DNA from: an uncultured Gemmatimonadota bacterium
Lineage (GTDB): Bacteria > Gemmatimonadota > Gemmatimonadetes > Gemmatimonadales > GWC2-71-9
Direction of reading: 5' to 3'
DNA length: 21,070 nt
Assembly: GCA_946480845.1 (NCBI GenBank)
Contig: CAMLLJ010000018.1
Span: 1-21,070, forward strand
The notes under the pieces were generated by a model. The model was not told the DNA's origin, made no database searches, and saw only the letters and a program-made list of their open reading frames with translations. Below, in pieces: positions 12,576 through 19,826 of this stretch. Every line of letters starts with the position of its first letter. The first letter of the stretch is position 1. The position numbers and the translations under genes were made by a program.

Positions 12576-13318
12576 CGCCGCAGCATCCGGCTGGCCGCCG
12601 CCGCGGCGCCGAAACCGTTGTCGATGTTCACGACCGTCACTCCCGCGGCGCAGGAATTGAGCATGCCCAGCAGCGCCGCGAGCCCGCCGAACGAGGCGCC
12701 GTAGCCCACGCTGGTCGGCACGGCGATCACCGGGCGCGACACCAGCCCGCCGACGACGCTCGGGAGTGCGCCTTCCATCCCGGCGACGACGATCACCACG
12801 TCGGCCTCGCGGAGCCGGTCGCCGGCGGCGAGCACCCGGTGCAGTCCGGCGACGCCGACGTCGGCCAGGCGGTCCACCGCATGCCCGAACGCCTCGAGCA
12901 CGACGGACGCCTCCTCCGCCACTGGCAGGTCGCTGGTGCCCGCGCTCACGACGAGCGCCCGGCCCGGGCGCCGCACGGGGTCGGCCGGCGCCAGGTGGAC
13001 GACGCGCGCCAGCTGGTGCCACATCACCCGCGGGTGCTCCGCGGCGAGCGCCGCGGCCTGCTCGGCCGTCGCGCGGGTCCCGAGGAAGCTGCCCGTCGCC
13101 GCGGCGAGCCGCCCGCAGATCGCCACCACCTGCTCCGCGGTCTTGCCCGCGCAGAAGACCACCTCCGCCTGCCCCTGCCGCAGGGCGCGATGGTGGTCGA
13201 GGGTGGCGAACGGGAGCGATTCGGAGGGAAAGTGGCGCAGCTGCGCCAGGGCGGCGTCGGGGTCGGTGCGCCCGTCGGCGACGTCGCGGAGCAGCGCGGC
13301 CAGGGCTTCCGGGCTCAC
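12572..13318 (-). CDS. larB: LarB, pyridinium-3,5-biscarboxylic acid mononucleotide synthase
   Basis: LarB carboxylates and hydrolyses nicotinic acid adenine dinucleotide in the first step of the nickel-pincer nucleotide cofactor, best known from lactate racemase. The 248-residue protein has the family's N-terminal segment (ALRQGQAEVVFCAGKTAEQ) and a C-terminal PurE-like domain with VVSAGTSDLPVAEEA, VIVVAGMEGALPSVVGGLV, PTSVGYGASFGG and LNSCAAGVTVVNIDNG. Cys223 in the last motif matches the catalytic Cys221 described for Lactobacillus plantarum LarB. The GTG start overlaps the dus TGA by 4 bases and the stop overlaps the corA GTG. No larA, larC or larE lies in the window, so the pathway is either encoded elsewhere or incomplete. 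Confidence 0.93.
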   Translation of the reverse strand: MSPEALAALLRDVADGRTDPDAALAQLRHFPSESLPFATLDHHRALRQGQAEVVFCAGKTAEQVVAICGRLAAATGSFLGTRATAEQAAALAAEHPRVMWHQLARVVHLAPADPVRRPGRALVVSAGTSDLPVAEEASVVLEAFGHAVDRLADVGVAGLHRVLAAGDRLREADVVIVVAGMEGALPSVVGGLVSRPVIAVPTSVGYGASFGGLAALLGMLNSCAAGVTVVNIDNGFGAAAAASRMLRR

Positions 13319-14298
13319 GCCACCTGGGCGAGCGGCTCGAGATACCCGAGGAAGATCGCCTCCGCCTCGGCCATCGACTCGACCTGGAAGAGCCGCTGCC
13401 GCAGCTCGCTCGCGCCGTGCAGCCCGCGCGTGTACCAGCCGAGGTGCTTGCGGAACTCGATCACGGTCTTGCGCGAATCGCCCTGCAGCCGGAGCGCCAG
13501 CCGCGCATGCTCCAGCGCGACCCGGAACCGCTCGGCCGCATCCGGCGCGGCGCCGGCCGGCCGGCCGGCCAGCAGCGCCTGGGCATCGCGGAAGATCCAC
13601 GGATTGCCGAACGCGCCCCGGCCCACCATCACCCCCGCGCAGCCGGTGTGCTCGCGCATGCGGACGATGTCGGCGGCCGTCTCGATGTCGCCGTTTCCGA
13701 TGACGGGAATATCCAGCGCCTCGACCACCTGGGCGATCTCGTCCCAGCGGGCCTTGCCCGAGAACATCTGCGTGCGGGTGCGCGCGTGGAGCGTGAACGC
13801 GCGCGCGCCCGCGTCCTGCATGCGGAGCGCGATCGCCACCGGGTCGCGCGACGGCTCGTCCCAGCCGCTCCTGGTCTTGACGGTGACGGGAAGGTGCGTG
13901 GCCCCGATGACCGCGCGGATGATGCGGGCCACCTGCTCCATGTCCCGGAGGCAGCCGGACCCGCCGTTCCGCTGGACCACCTTCTTCACCGGGCAGCCGA
14001 AATTGATGTCGATGAACTCCGGCCGATAATGCTCGGTGATCAGCGCGGCCGCCTCCGCCATCGCGTTCGGATCGGACCCATAGATCTGGATGCCGATCGG
14101 CCGCTCGCATTCCTCGAACTCGGCTCCCTCGAGCGTGTTGCGGATGCGCCGCCGGATGGCTTCGGAGGAGAGGAACTCGGAGAGCACGACGTCCGCGCCC
14201 ATGGTCCGGCAGACCTGCCGGAACGGCGCTTCCGAGACCCCGGCCATGGGGGCCAGGATCAGCGGGAAGGGACGCGCGGACGGAAAAGGCAACTGCAT
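13315..14298 (-). CDS. dus: tRNA-dihydrouridine synthase (DusB-like)
   Basis: An FMN-dependent enzyme that reduces uridines in the tRNA D-loop. The 327-residue TIM barrel opens with ILAPMAGVSEAPFR for flavin binding, has INFGCPVKK with catalytic Cys102, VTVKTRSGW, LHARTRTQMFSG, VIGNGDI and VGRGAFGNPW, and ends with the helical RNA-binding domain (FRKHLGWYTRG). The motifs fit the bacterial DusB/Dus family; the exact uridine position is not predictable. The start ATG has no Shine-Dalgarno, and a promoter-like -10 sits only 6 bases before it, consistent with a leaderless message. First gene of the dus-larB-corA-GGDEF operon, divergent from ptsN. Confidence 0.94.
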   Translation of the reverse strand: MQLPFPSARPFPLILAPMAGVSEAPFRQVCRTMGADVVLSEFLSSEAIRRRIRNTLEGAEFEECERPIGIQIYGSDPNAMAEAAALITEHYRPEFIDINFGCPVKKVVQRNGGSGCLRDMEQVARIIRAVIGATHLPVTVKTRSGWDEPSRDPVAIALRMQDAGARAFTLHARTRTQMFSGKARWDEIAQVVEALDIPVIGNGDIETAADIVRMREHTGCAGVMVGRGAFGNPWIFRDAQALLAGRPAGAAPDAAERFRVALEHARLALRLQGDSRKTVIEFRKHLGWYTRGLHGASELRQRLFQVESMAEAEAIFLGYLEPLAQVA

Positions 14299-14304
14299 GG
14301 CAAC

Positions 14305-14333
14305 AAAATACTTGCCGCGCGCGAACCGAGCAA
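14305..14333 (-). promoter_or_regulatory. Promoter of the dus operon (probably leaderless)
   Basis: On the minus strand TTGCTC (14333-14328) and TATTTT (14310-14305) are separated by exactly 17 bases. The -10 ends 6 bases before the dus ATG at 14298, so a start 6-7 bases downstream of the -10 would fall at the start codon. No ribosome-binding site is visible. Confidence 0.55.
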
Positions 14334-14343
14334 TGGAGCGGCT

Positions 14344-14373
14344 TTGACACGCCGCCGAGAGGCGGTGTAGGTT
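14344..14373 (+). promoter_or_regulatory. Promoter of ptsN-like gene with inverted repeat in the spacer
   Basis: A perfect TTGACA (14344-14349) and a moderate TAGGTT (14368-14373) are 18 bases apart. The spacer and its borders hold an inverted repeat (14349-14356 with 14361-14368, loop GAGA, one G-T pair) that could be an operator. The -10 ends 5 bases before the ATG at 14379, so the transcript probably starts at or next to the start codon. Confidence 0.55.
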
Positions 14374-14378
14374 GGCGG

Positions 14379-14828
14379 ATGCTTTCCGACCTCATCGCAC
14401 CCGACGCGGTCTCCCTCACCCTGGGCGGGACCGGGAAGGACGCCGTGCTGGCCGAGTTGGTGGCACTGCTCGGCGTGGACCAGCGCAACGCCGCCACCCT
14501 GCACCGGATGCTCCGCCGTCGCGAGGCGCTCGGGTCGACCGGAGTGGGCCGGGGCGTGGCGATCCCCCACGCGCGGTCCCTGGTGGTGGACCGGCTCCGG
14601 CTCGCCTTCGGCCGGCATGGAGACGGGATCCCGTACGACGCGATCGATGCGCGCCCCGTGCACTACTTCTTCCTGATCGTGGCGCCACCGGTCGAGCTCT
14701 CCAACCAGTACCTTCCGGTCCTGGGACGCATCGCCCAGTTCGTAAAGGAACCCGACGTTCCAGATCGACTCGCGGGACTGGCTGCGCCGGATGACCTCTT
14801 CCGGCTGCTGCGCGAAAAGGGACTCTGA
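14379..14828 (+). CDS. ptsN: PTS EIIA domain protein, PtsN/fructose type
   Basis: A stand-alone EIIA phosphocarrier of 149 residues of the fructose/mannitol/nitrogen family. It starts LSDLIAPDAVSLTL, as PtsN proteins do, and carries the phosphorylatable His64 in GVGRGVAIPHARS, equivalent to His73 of E. coli PtsN. LPVLGRIAQFVKEPDV and a final LLREKGL are also typical. No sugar-specific EIIB or EIIC is nearby, which favours a regulatory role (PTS-Ntr or, in related bacteria, HPr kinase-linked signalling) over sugar uptake; that is inference. The start lacks a Shine-Dalgarno and follows its -10 element closely, suggesting a leaderless mRNA. It is divergent from dus with 80 bases between them. 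Confidence 0.88.
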   Translation: MLSDLIAPDAVSLTLGGTGKDAVLAELVALLGVDQRNAATLHRMLRRREALGSTGVGRGVAIPHARSLVVDRLRLAFGRHGDGIPYDAIDARPVHYFFLIVAPPVELSNQYLPVLGRIAQFVKEPDVPDRLAGLAAPDDLFRLLREKGL

Positions 14829-14931
14829 GGCGGAATCCGGGACTGGCGCTCCGGTGATATCCGTCGCAACTTGATGACGCAGGGCCTTTCGCCGTCGCCA
14901 TACCAATCCATTCCAAGCAGGGAGCCAGAGC

Positions 14932-15876
14932 ATGCGAGTGACCCGACTCGGGGCATGTGCAGCCGTCTTGCTGTCCGCCTCCTGTTCGTCCGAATCCGTC
15001 AACCCGGAATCCGTCCCCGCCTTGAGCAGGTCCGCCGCCGTCGAGGCGGGCCCCGTCAGCGTCCAGCTCGCCCGGATCAACGACTCACTGGCCGCGCTGG
15101 GCCTCAACATCGCCGTCCAGAAGGCCGAGTACATCCTGGCGCCGACGGCGCCGGTGCCCGCGAGCGGCCAGATCGTGTTCGCCAACGACCGGGCCAAGCA
15201 GCTCACGTCGCGGTGGGTGCCCGGCGACGCGCGCCGGCTGGCCGATGGCGACCGCATCACCTACATGAACTTCACGCCGTTCATGGCCGCCAACGGCGCC
15301 GGCAACGCCGAAGGCGCCATCGACGCGTCATTCGAGACCTGGGACGCTTCGAAGTGCACCACGCTCGATGTCGTCAAGCGCGCGTGGAACGGCGGCAATC
15401 CCAGCGCCATCCTCGGCATCCCGGGCCTCCCGGCCGTGTCAGTCTTCTCGGCCGACATTGTCACCATGGGATACCTGCCCGGCTTCCTCTTCGACGCCGT
15501 GCTCGGTCCCGGCGCCTCCGCTAACGTCCTGGGCGTGACGTTCACGTTCGTCTTCCTCGAGTCCGCGGGCGGGCCCGAGTCGGACATCGACGGCGACGGC
15601 CGGACCGATACGGCGCTCAAGGAGGTCTGGTACAACAACGACTTCGACTGGACGCTGTCGGGGCTCGGAAACGACATCGACGTCGAAACGGTGGCCCTGC
15701 ACGAGAACGGCCACGCCTTCGAGCTCGGACACTACGGCAAGATCTTCGGGACCCTCAGCAACCTGCGCCTCCACGTCTCGCCGCGCGCGGTGATGAACGC
15801 GGCCATCCTCGGCACGCTTCGGTCGCCGAAGGGAACGGATAACGCGGGGTTCTGCGGCAACTTCGAGGAGTGGTAG
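14932..15876 (+). CDS. Exported metzincin-like (matrixin-type) zinc metalloprotease
   Basis: The 314-residue protein begins with an export signal (MRVTRLGACAAVLLSASC); Cys18 may be lipidated, although the lipobox is imperfect. Zinc ligands are His257, His261 and His267 in HENGHAFELGH, with catalytic Glu258; AVMNAA with Met288 fits a Met-turn 21 residues later. Classical metzincins have Gly at the eighth position of HExxHxxGxxH; here it is Glu, with Gly at position 10. DIDGDGRTD (218-226) looks like an EF-hand/dockerin-type calcium loop inserted before the zinc site. A second Cys near residue 142 and one in the C-terminal GFCGNF could form a disulfide. AGGGAG at 14919-14924 stands 7 bases before ATG. 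Substrate unknown; no protease inhibitor or secretion gene is adjacent. It converges on guaA. Confidence 0.83.
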   Translation: MRVTRLGACAAVLLSASCSSESVNPESVPALSRSAAVEAGPVSVQLARINDSLAALGLNIAVQKAEYILAPTAPVPASGQIVFANDRAKQLTSRWVPGDARRLADGDRITYMNFTPFMAANGAGNAEGAIDASFETWDASKCTTLDVVKRAWNGGNPSAILGIPGLPAVSVFSADIVTMGYLPGFLFDAVLGPGASANVLGVTFTFVFLESAGGPESDIDGDGRTDTALKEVWYNNDFDWTLSGLGNDIDVETVALHENGHAFELGHYGKIFGTLSNLRLHVSPRAVMNAAILGTLRSPKGTDNAGFCGNFEEW

Positions 15877-15882
15877 GCAGGA

Positions 15883-15975
15883 GGTCAGGGCGGTCGGGAC
15901 GGTCAGGACGGTCGGGAGGCGGTCAGGTGGTTCCTTTCACACCCGACCGTCCCGACCGTCCTGACCGTCCTGACC
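15883..15975. repeat. Imperfect 34-bp inverted repeat built from 9-base units
   Basis: The left arm (15883-15916) contains four successive copies of a GGTCRGGAC-like unit; the right arm (15942-15975) is the same array in the opposite orientation. Folded, the arms pair over 34 positions with two G-U pairs and one A-C mismatch and a 25-base loop. It fills the gap between the converging metalloprotease gene and guaA, so it may act as a bidirectional terminator or mRNA 3' stabiliser; there is no T-tract. A degenerate extra unit lies in the loop (15921-15927). Confidence 0.85.
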
Positions 15976-15984
15976 ATCCCGACT

Positions 15985-17574
15985 TCATTCCCACTCTATC
16001 GTCGCCGGCGGCTTCGAGCTCACGTCGTACACCACCCGGTTCACCCCGTCCACCTCGTTCGCGATGCGGCTCGAGGCCTGGGCCAGCACGTCGTGCGGGA
16101 AGGGATACCAGTCCGCCGTCATGCCGTCCCGGCTGGTCACGGCGCGGAGCGCGATGACCTGGTCGTAGCTCCGCTCATCGCCCTGCACGCCCACCGTCCG
16201 GATCGGCAGCAGCACCGCGAACGCCTGCCAGATGTCGTCGTACAGTCCCGCCGCGCGGATCTCCTCGATGTAGATGCTGTCCGCCTTCTGCAGGATGGCG
16301 AGTGACTCCCGGGTCACCTCGCCGATGATGCGGATGGCGAGGCCGGGGCCCGGGAAGGGATGCCGGCCCACCATCTCCTCGGGCAGCCCCAGCTCGCGCC
16401 CCACCTGGCGCACCTCGTCCTTGAACAGCTCGCGCAGCGGCTCGATCAGCGCGAAGGGCAGGCGCTCGGGCAGGCCGCCCACGTTGTGGTGCGTCTTGAT
16501 GGTCACCGACGGTCCCCCGCTCGGCGACACCGATTCGATGACGTCAGGATACAGCGTGCCCTGAACCAGGAAGCCGACGTCCTTGCCGACCTGCTTCGCT
16601 TCCGCCTCGAACACGTCGATGAAGGTGTGCCCGATGTTCCGCCGCTTGAGCTCCGGGTCCTCGACGCCCGCCAGCCGCTCCAGGAACTGCGCCGAGGCGT
16701 CCACCACGCGCAGGTCAATGCCCAGGTGCCGGCGGAAGGTCTGCTCCACCTGCTCCCGCTCGTGCAGCCGCAGCAGGCCGTGGTCGACGAAGATGCAGGT
16801 GAGCCGGTCGCCCACGGCGCGATGCACCAGGGCGGCGGCGACCGAGGAGTCCACCCCCCCGGAGAGCCCGCAGATCACCCGGCGGTCGGGGCCGACTACC
16901 TCCCGGATCCGCGCGATCTCCCGCTCGATGAAGTGCCCGGGCGTCCAGTCGGGCACGCACCCGCACACGCCGAACAGGAAGTTGTGCAGCACCTCACCGC
17001 CCCTCGGCGTGTGCGCCACCTCGGGATGGAACTGCACACCGAAGAGCGGCCGCTCGCGGTGCTCCATCGCGGCCACCGGCGAGTTGGCACTGCTCGCCAC
17101 CACGTCGTAGCCCGGCGGCGCCTCGTCCACATGGTCCCCGTGGCTCATCCAGACCGGCGTTTCCTCTCCGTCGCCGAACCCCTCGAAGAGCCTCCCTCCC
17201 TCCACCGTCAGCATCGCCCGGCCATACTCCCGCCGGCTGGCGCGCTGCACCCGCGCGCCGCTCAAATGGGCCAGGAGCTGCATGCCGTAGCAGACGCCCA
17301 GCACCGGCGTCTGCAGCTCGAGCAGCTCCGGATCGGCCAGGGGGACGTTGTCGCCGTACACCGAGTTGGGGCCGCCGGAGAGGATGATGCCCCGCGGCGC
17401 CCACGCGCGGATCCACTCGACCGTGCGGGTGGGCGGGTGGATCTCGCAGTAGACGTGGGCCTCACGGATCCGCCGCGCGATGAGCTGCGTGTATTGCGAC
17501 CCGAAATCGATGATCAGGATGCGCTGCTTCGACAAGGGCACCTCGGCTGCGGGGGAGGATGACGGCGTGCTCAC
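15985..17574 (-). CDS. guaA: GMP synthase (glutamine-hydrolysing) GuaA
   Basis: GuaA amidates XMP to GMP using glutamine and ATP. The N-terminal class I amidotransferase domain shows [26 protein letters not shown], catalytic Cys95 in GVCYGMQLL, and the His-Glu pair in [12 protein letters not shown]. The ATP-pyrophosphatase domain has the P-loop SGGVDSS at 238-244, and the C-terminal dimerisation domain ends [11 protein letters not shown]. With the GTG at 17574 the protein has 529 residues; that start overlaps the glycosyltransferase TGA (GTGA), a junction style used repeatedly here. A second GTG at 17541 would remove 11 residues ([11 protein letters not shown]) not expected in the family and is a real alternative. 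Last gene of the proS-lysA-GT2 operon. Confidence 0.96.
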   Translation of the reverse strand: MSTPSSSPAAEVPLSKQRILIIDFGSQYTQLIARRIREAHVYCEIHPPTRTVEWIRAWAPRGIILSGGPNSVYGDNVPLADPELLELQTPVLGVCYGMQLLAHLSGARVQRASRREYGRAMLTVEGGRLFEGFGDGEETPVWMSHGDHVDEAPPGYDVVASSANSPVAAMEHRERPLFGVQFHPEVAHTPRGGEVLHNFLFGVCGCVPDWTPGHFIEREIARIREVVGPDRRVICGLSGGVDSSVAAALVHRAVGDRLTCIFVDHGLLRLHEREQVEQTFRRHLGIDLRVVDASAQFLERLAGVEDPELKRRNIGHTFIDVFEAEAKQVGKDVGFLVQGTLYPDVIESVSPSGGPSVTIKTHHNVGGLPERLPFALIEPLRELFKDEVRQVGRELGLPEEMVGRHPFPGPGLAIRIIGEVTRESLAILQKADSIYIEEIRAAGLYDDIWQAFAVLLPIRTVGVQGDERSYDQVIALRAVTSRDGMTADWYPFPHDVLAQASSRIANEVDGVNRVVYDVSSKPPATIEWE

Positions 17575-18485
17575 GCGGATCGGCGGCCGGCGAGCGACCG
17601 GAGCTTCCGGCCGAAGACGTCGGCGAGGCCCGCGGGATAGTGCTGCGCAAGGGACCGGAGGCCGTCGGCCAGCCGCCGCCAGTCGCGGGTGCGCCACCGC
17701 TCGCGGACGGCATCGGCAAGCAGGGCGCCCCAGCGGCTCAGGTACGCCCGGCGGCCCGCTGCGAGCGCCTCGGCGTATTGCGGGTTGGCGCGAACCCAGG
17801 CCTCCTGGTCCCGGAGCACCGAGGCGATCCCGTCGAGCATGCCGGCGCGGTTGTTGGAGACACCCTCGGCGTGTCGGCGATAGTCGCACACCACGCCGGG
17901 ATGGCAGGCGACAGGATGCCGGCGGGCGACCTCGAGGTAGAGCGACACGTCCTCGAAGTACGCGTACCGCTCGGGCCACCCGCCCGCCTCGAGCAGCGGC
18001 GCCCGGCGGTGCATCGCTGCGGCGGGCGGCCAGATGTGGTTATGGCGGAGGAGGGCGTCGTAGTGGTCACCGCCGGGGCACCGGAACGGCGAGTTGTGGC
18101 CCACCGGGGCGCCATCCCCGTCAACGAGCCGGCAGGTTCCGGCGACGATGGCGGCGCCGGGCGCCCGGCCCAGGCACTCGCGCTGCGCGGCCAGCGCGTC
18201 GGGACGCAGCCGGTCGTCCGCGTCGAGAAAGACGATCAGGTCCGAGGAGGTTGCCGCGAGGCCGGTATTGCGGGCTGCCGACACGCCGCCGTTCGGCCGC
18301 CTGAGGTAGCGCACCGGGAACCGGGCGGCAACTTCGGCCGTTTCGTCCGTCGATCCATCGTCCACGACCAGCACCTCGGCCGCGGGCTCGGTCTGCGCCA
18401 GCACACTCTCGATCGCCTCAGGCAGGTAGGCCGCCTGCTGGTAGCTCGGGATCACTACCGCGATGCGGGCTGCCTGCCCGTGCAT
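17571..18485 (-). CDS. Family 2 glycosyltransferase
   Basis: A 304-residue GT-A fold protein with no membrane segment. It begins [21 protein letters not shown], followed by [10 protein letters not shown] (nucleotide binding, 41-50), [15 protein letters not shown], and the metal-binding DAD at 88-90 in FLDADDRL. A conserved acidic stretch, [13 protein letters not shown], probably carries the catalytic base. These are typical of GT2 enzymes that add sugars to lipids, polysaccharides or proteins; donor and acceptor cannot be deduced. A Shine-Dalgarno GGAGGG (18501-18496) stands 10 bases before ATG, 6 bases after the lysA stop. It sits between lysA and guaA without other polysaccharide genes, so context gives no clear role. 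Confidence 0.9.
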   Translation of the reverse strand: MHGQAARIAVVIPSYQQAAYLPEAIESVLAQTEPAAEVLVVDDGSTDETAEVAARFPVRYLRRPNGGVSAARNTGLAATSSDLIVFLDADDRLRPDALAAQRECLGRAPGAAIVAGTCRLVDGDGAPVGHNSPFRCPGGDHYDALLRHNHIWPPAAAMHRRAPLLEAGGWPERYAYFEDVSLYLEVARRHPVACHPGVVCDYRRHAEGVSNNRAGMLDGIASVLRDQEAWVRANPQYAEALAAGRRAYLSRWGALLADAVRERWRTRDWRRLADGLRSLAQHYPAGLADVFGRKLRSLAGRRSA

Positions 18486-18491
18486 GCCGCG

Positions 18492-19826
18492 CTATCCCTC
18501 CCAGCGCGGGACGGCGGTCTCACCCGCGAAGAGCGACTCGACCGTCTCCCGGGGCCGCACCACGGCCCAGCGGCCCCGGTCCACGAGCACTTCGGCGGCG
18601 CGCGGGCGCGCATTGTACGTGGAGCTCATGACAAACCCGTAGGCGCCCGCGCCGAGCACCGCGAGGTGCTCCCCGGCTTCGACCTCGGGCAACGGCCGGT
18701 CGAGCGCCAGGAAGTCTCCGGTCTCGCAGACCGGTCCTACGACGTCCACGCGCGCCTCGGGGCGGAGCGCGGCCTCGACCTCCACGATGTCGTGATAGGC
18801 ATGGTAGTGGCTGGGGCGCACCAGGTCGTTCATGCCCGCGTCCACGAGCACCATGTCCTTGCCGCCGGAATGCTTGCGGGAGAGCACCGTGGTGAGCAGC
18901 ACACCGGCGCTGCCGACCAGGAAACGCCCCGGTTCGAGGACGACCGTGAGGCCCGTCTCGAGCGCCAGCGGCAGGATCGCGGCGGCGAGCCGCTCGGGAG
19001 CCAGGGGGACTTCGTCGCGATAGCGGATGCCGAGGCCGCCGCCCAGGTCGAGGTTCCGGAGCGCCGAGACACCCGCCGAGCGCAGTCCGGCGATCAGCTC
19101 CGCGAGCCGGCCCAGTCCCTCGCGGTACGGCGACGGATCGAGGATCTGGCTCCCGATGTGCATGGCGATGCTCTCGAGCCGGAGCCGCCCCTGGCGCCGG
19201 ATCGCAAGGGCGAGGTCGGTGACCTGGTCGAAGGGCACGCCGAACTTGATGCCGCCCTGCCCCGTCGAGATGTACGGGTGCGTTTCCGCCGAGACGTCGG
19301 GGTTGACCCGGATGCCGACCGGCACCTCGCGGCCGAGCCGGTCGGCCACCTGCGACAGCTCGCGCAGCTCGTCCGCCGACTCGAGGTGGATGTGGCCGAG
19401 GCCCGCGGCCACCGCCGCCTCGAGCTCGGCCGGCGACTTGCCGACCCCGCTGAAGACGATGTGGCGGGGATCGAAGCCCGCTGCGAGCGCGCGACGCATC
19501 TCGCCACCCGAGACGATGTCGGCCCCCGCGCCGGCGTCCCGGAGGACGCGCAGGACGGCGAGGTTGCTGTTCGCCTTGACCGCGAAGCAGATGCGATGCG
19601 GCACACCGGCGAACGCCGCGTCGAGCCGTGCGTACTGCCGGCGGATCGCCTCGGCGTTGTACACGTACGTCGGGGTGCCGGCCGCGGCGGCGATCTCGGC
19701 CAGCGGCACGTCGCCGAAGTGCAGCGACGCGCCGTGGCGCTCGAGCCCGGCATCGTCGAACAGCGCGGCGCGCGCCGCCTCGGAGAGGGCGGGCACGCCG
19801 GCCGGCGTCAGTACGCCTTTGCCCAT
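18492..19826 (-). CDS. lysA: Diaminopimelate decarboxylase LysA
   Basis: LysA is a PLP enzyme that makes lysine from meso-diaminopimelate. The 444-residue fold-type III decarboxylase has PLP lysine Lys84 in [14 protein letters not shown], the phosphate loop [17 protein letters not shown], Cys367 in CETGD from the dimer partner, and [27 protein letters not shown] and [15 protein letters not shown] support decarboxylase specificity for DAP. The ATG at 19826 is preferred because GGAGG lies 4 bases upstream (19835-19831); an ATG 30 bases further upstream lacks such a site. The gene overlaps the proS end by 19 bases. No lysine riboswitch is possible directly upstream, as proS coding sequence occupies that position. 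Confidence 0.96.
   Translation of the reverse strand: MGKGVLTPAGVPALSEAARAALFDDAGLERHGASLHFGDVPLAEIAAAAGTPTYVYNAEAIRRQYARLDAAFAGVPHRICFAVKANSNLAVLRVLRDAGAGADIVSGGEMRRALAAGFDPRHIVFSGVGKSPAELEAAVAAGLGHIHLESADELRELSQVADRLGREVPVGIRVNPDVSAETHPYISTGQGGIKFGVPFDQVTDLALAIRRQGRLRLESIAMHIGSQILDPSPYREGLGRLAELIAGLRSAGVSALRNLDLGGGLGIRYRDEVPLAPERLAAAILPLALETGLTVVLEPGRFLVGSAGVLLTTVLSRKHSGGKDMVLVDAGMNDLVRPSHYHAYHDIVEVEAALRPEARVDVVGPVCETGDFLALDRPLPEVEAGEHLAVLGAGAYGFVMSSTYNARPRAAEVLVDRGRWAVVRPRETVESLFAGETAVPRWEG

Noticed and set aside
12572..14497. A 641-codon minus-strand frame spanning dus and larB
   Set aside because: Only its last 248 codons match LarB; the first part is the shadow of dus, so it is not a fusion protein.
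15870..16157. A 95-codon plus-strand frame with RSG and PDR tripeptide repeats
   Set aside because: It is the translation of the 9-base inverted repeat and then runs antisense into guaA; the period of 9 keeps it open by chance.
15985..17979. A longer GuaA starting within the glycosyltransferase
   Set aside because: The extra N-terminal part is out-of-frame glycosyltransferase sequence; the GuaA amidotransferase domain begins at the GTG overlap.
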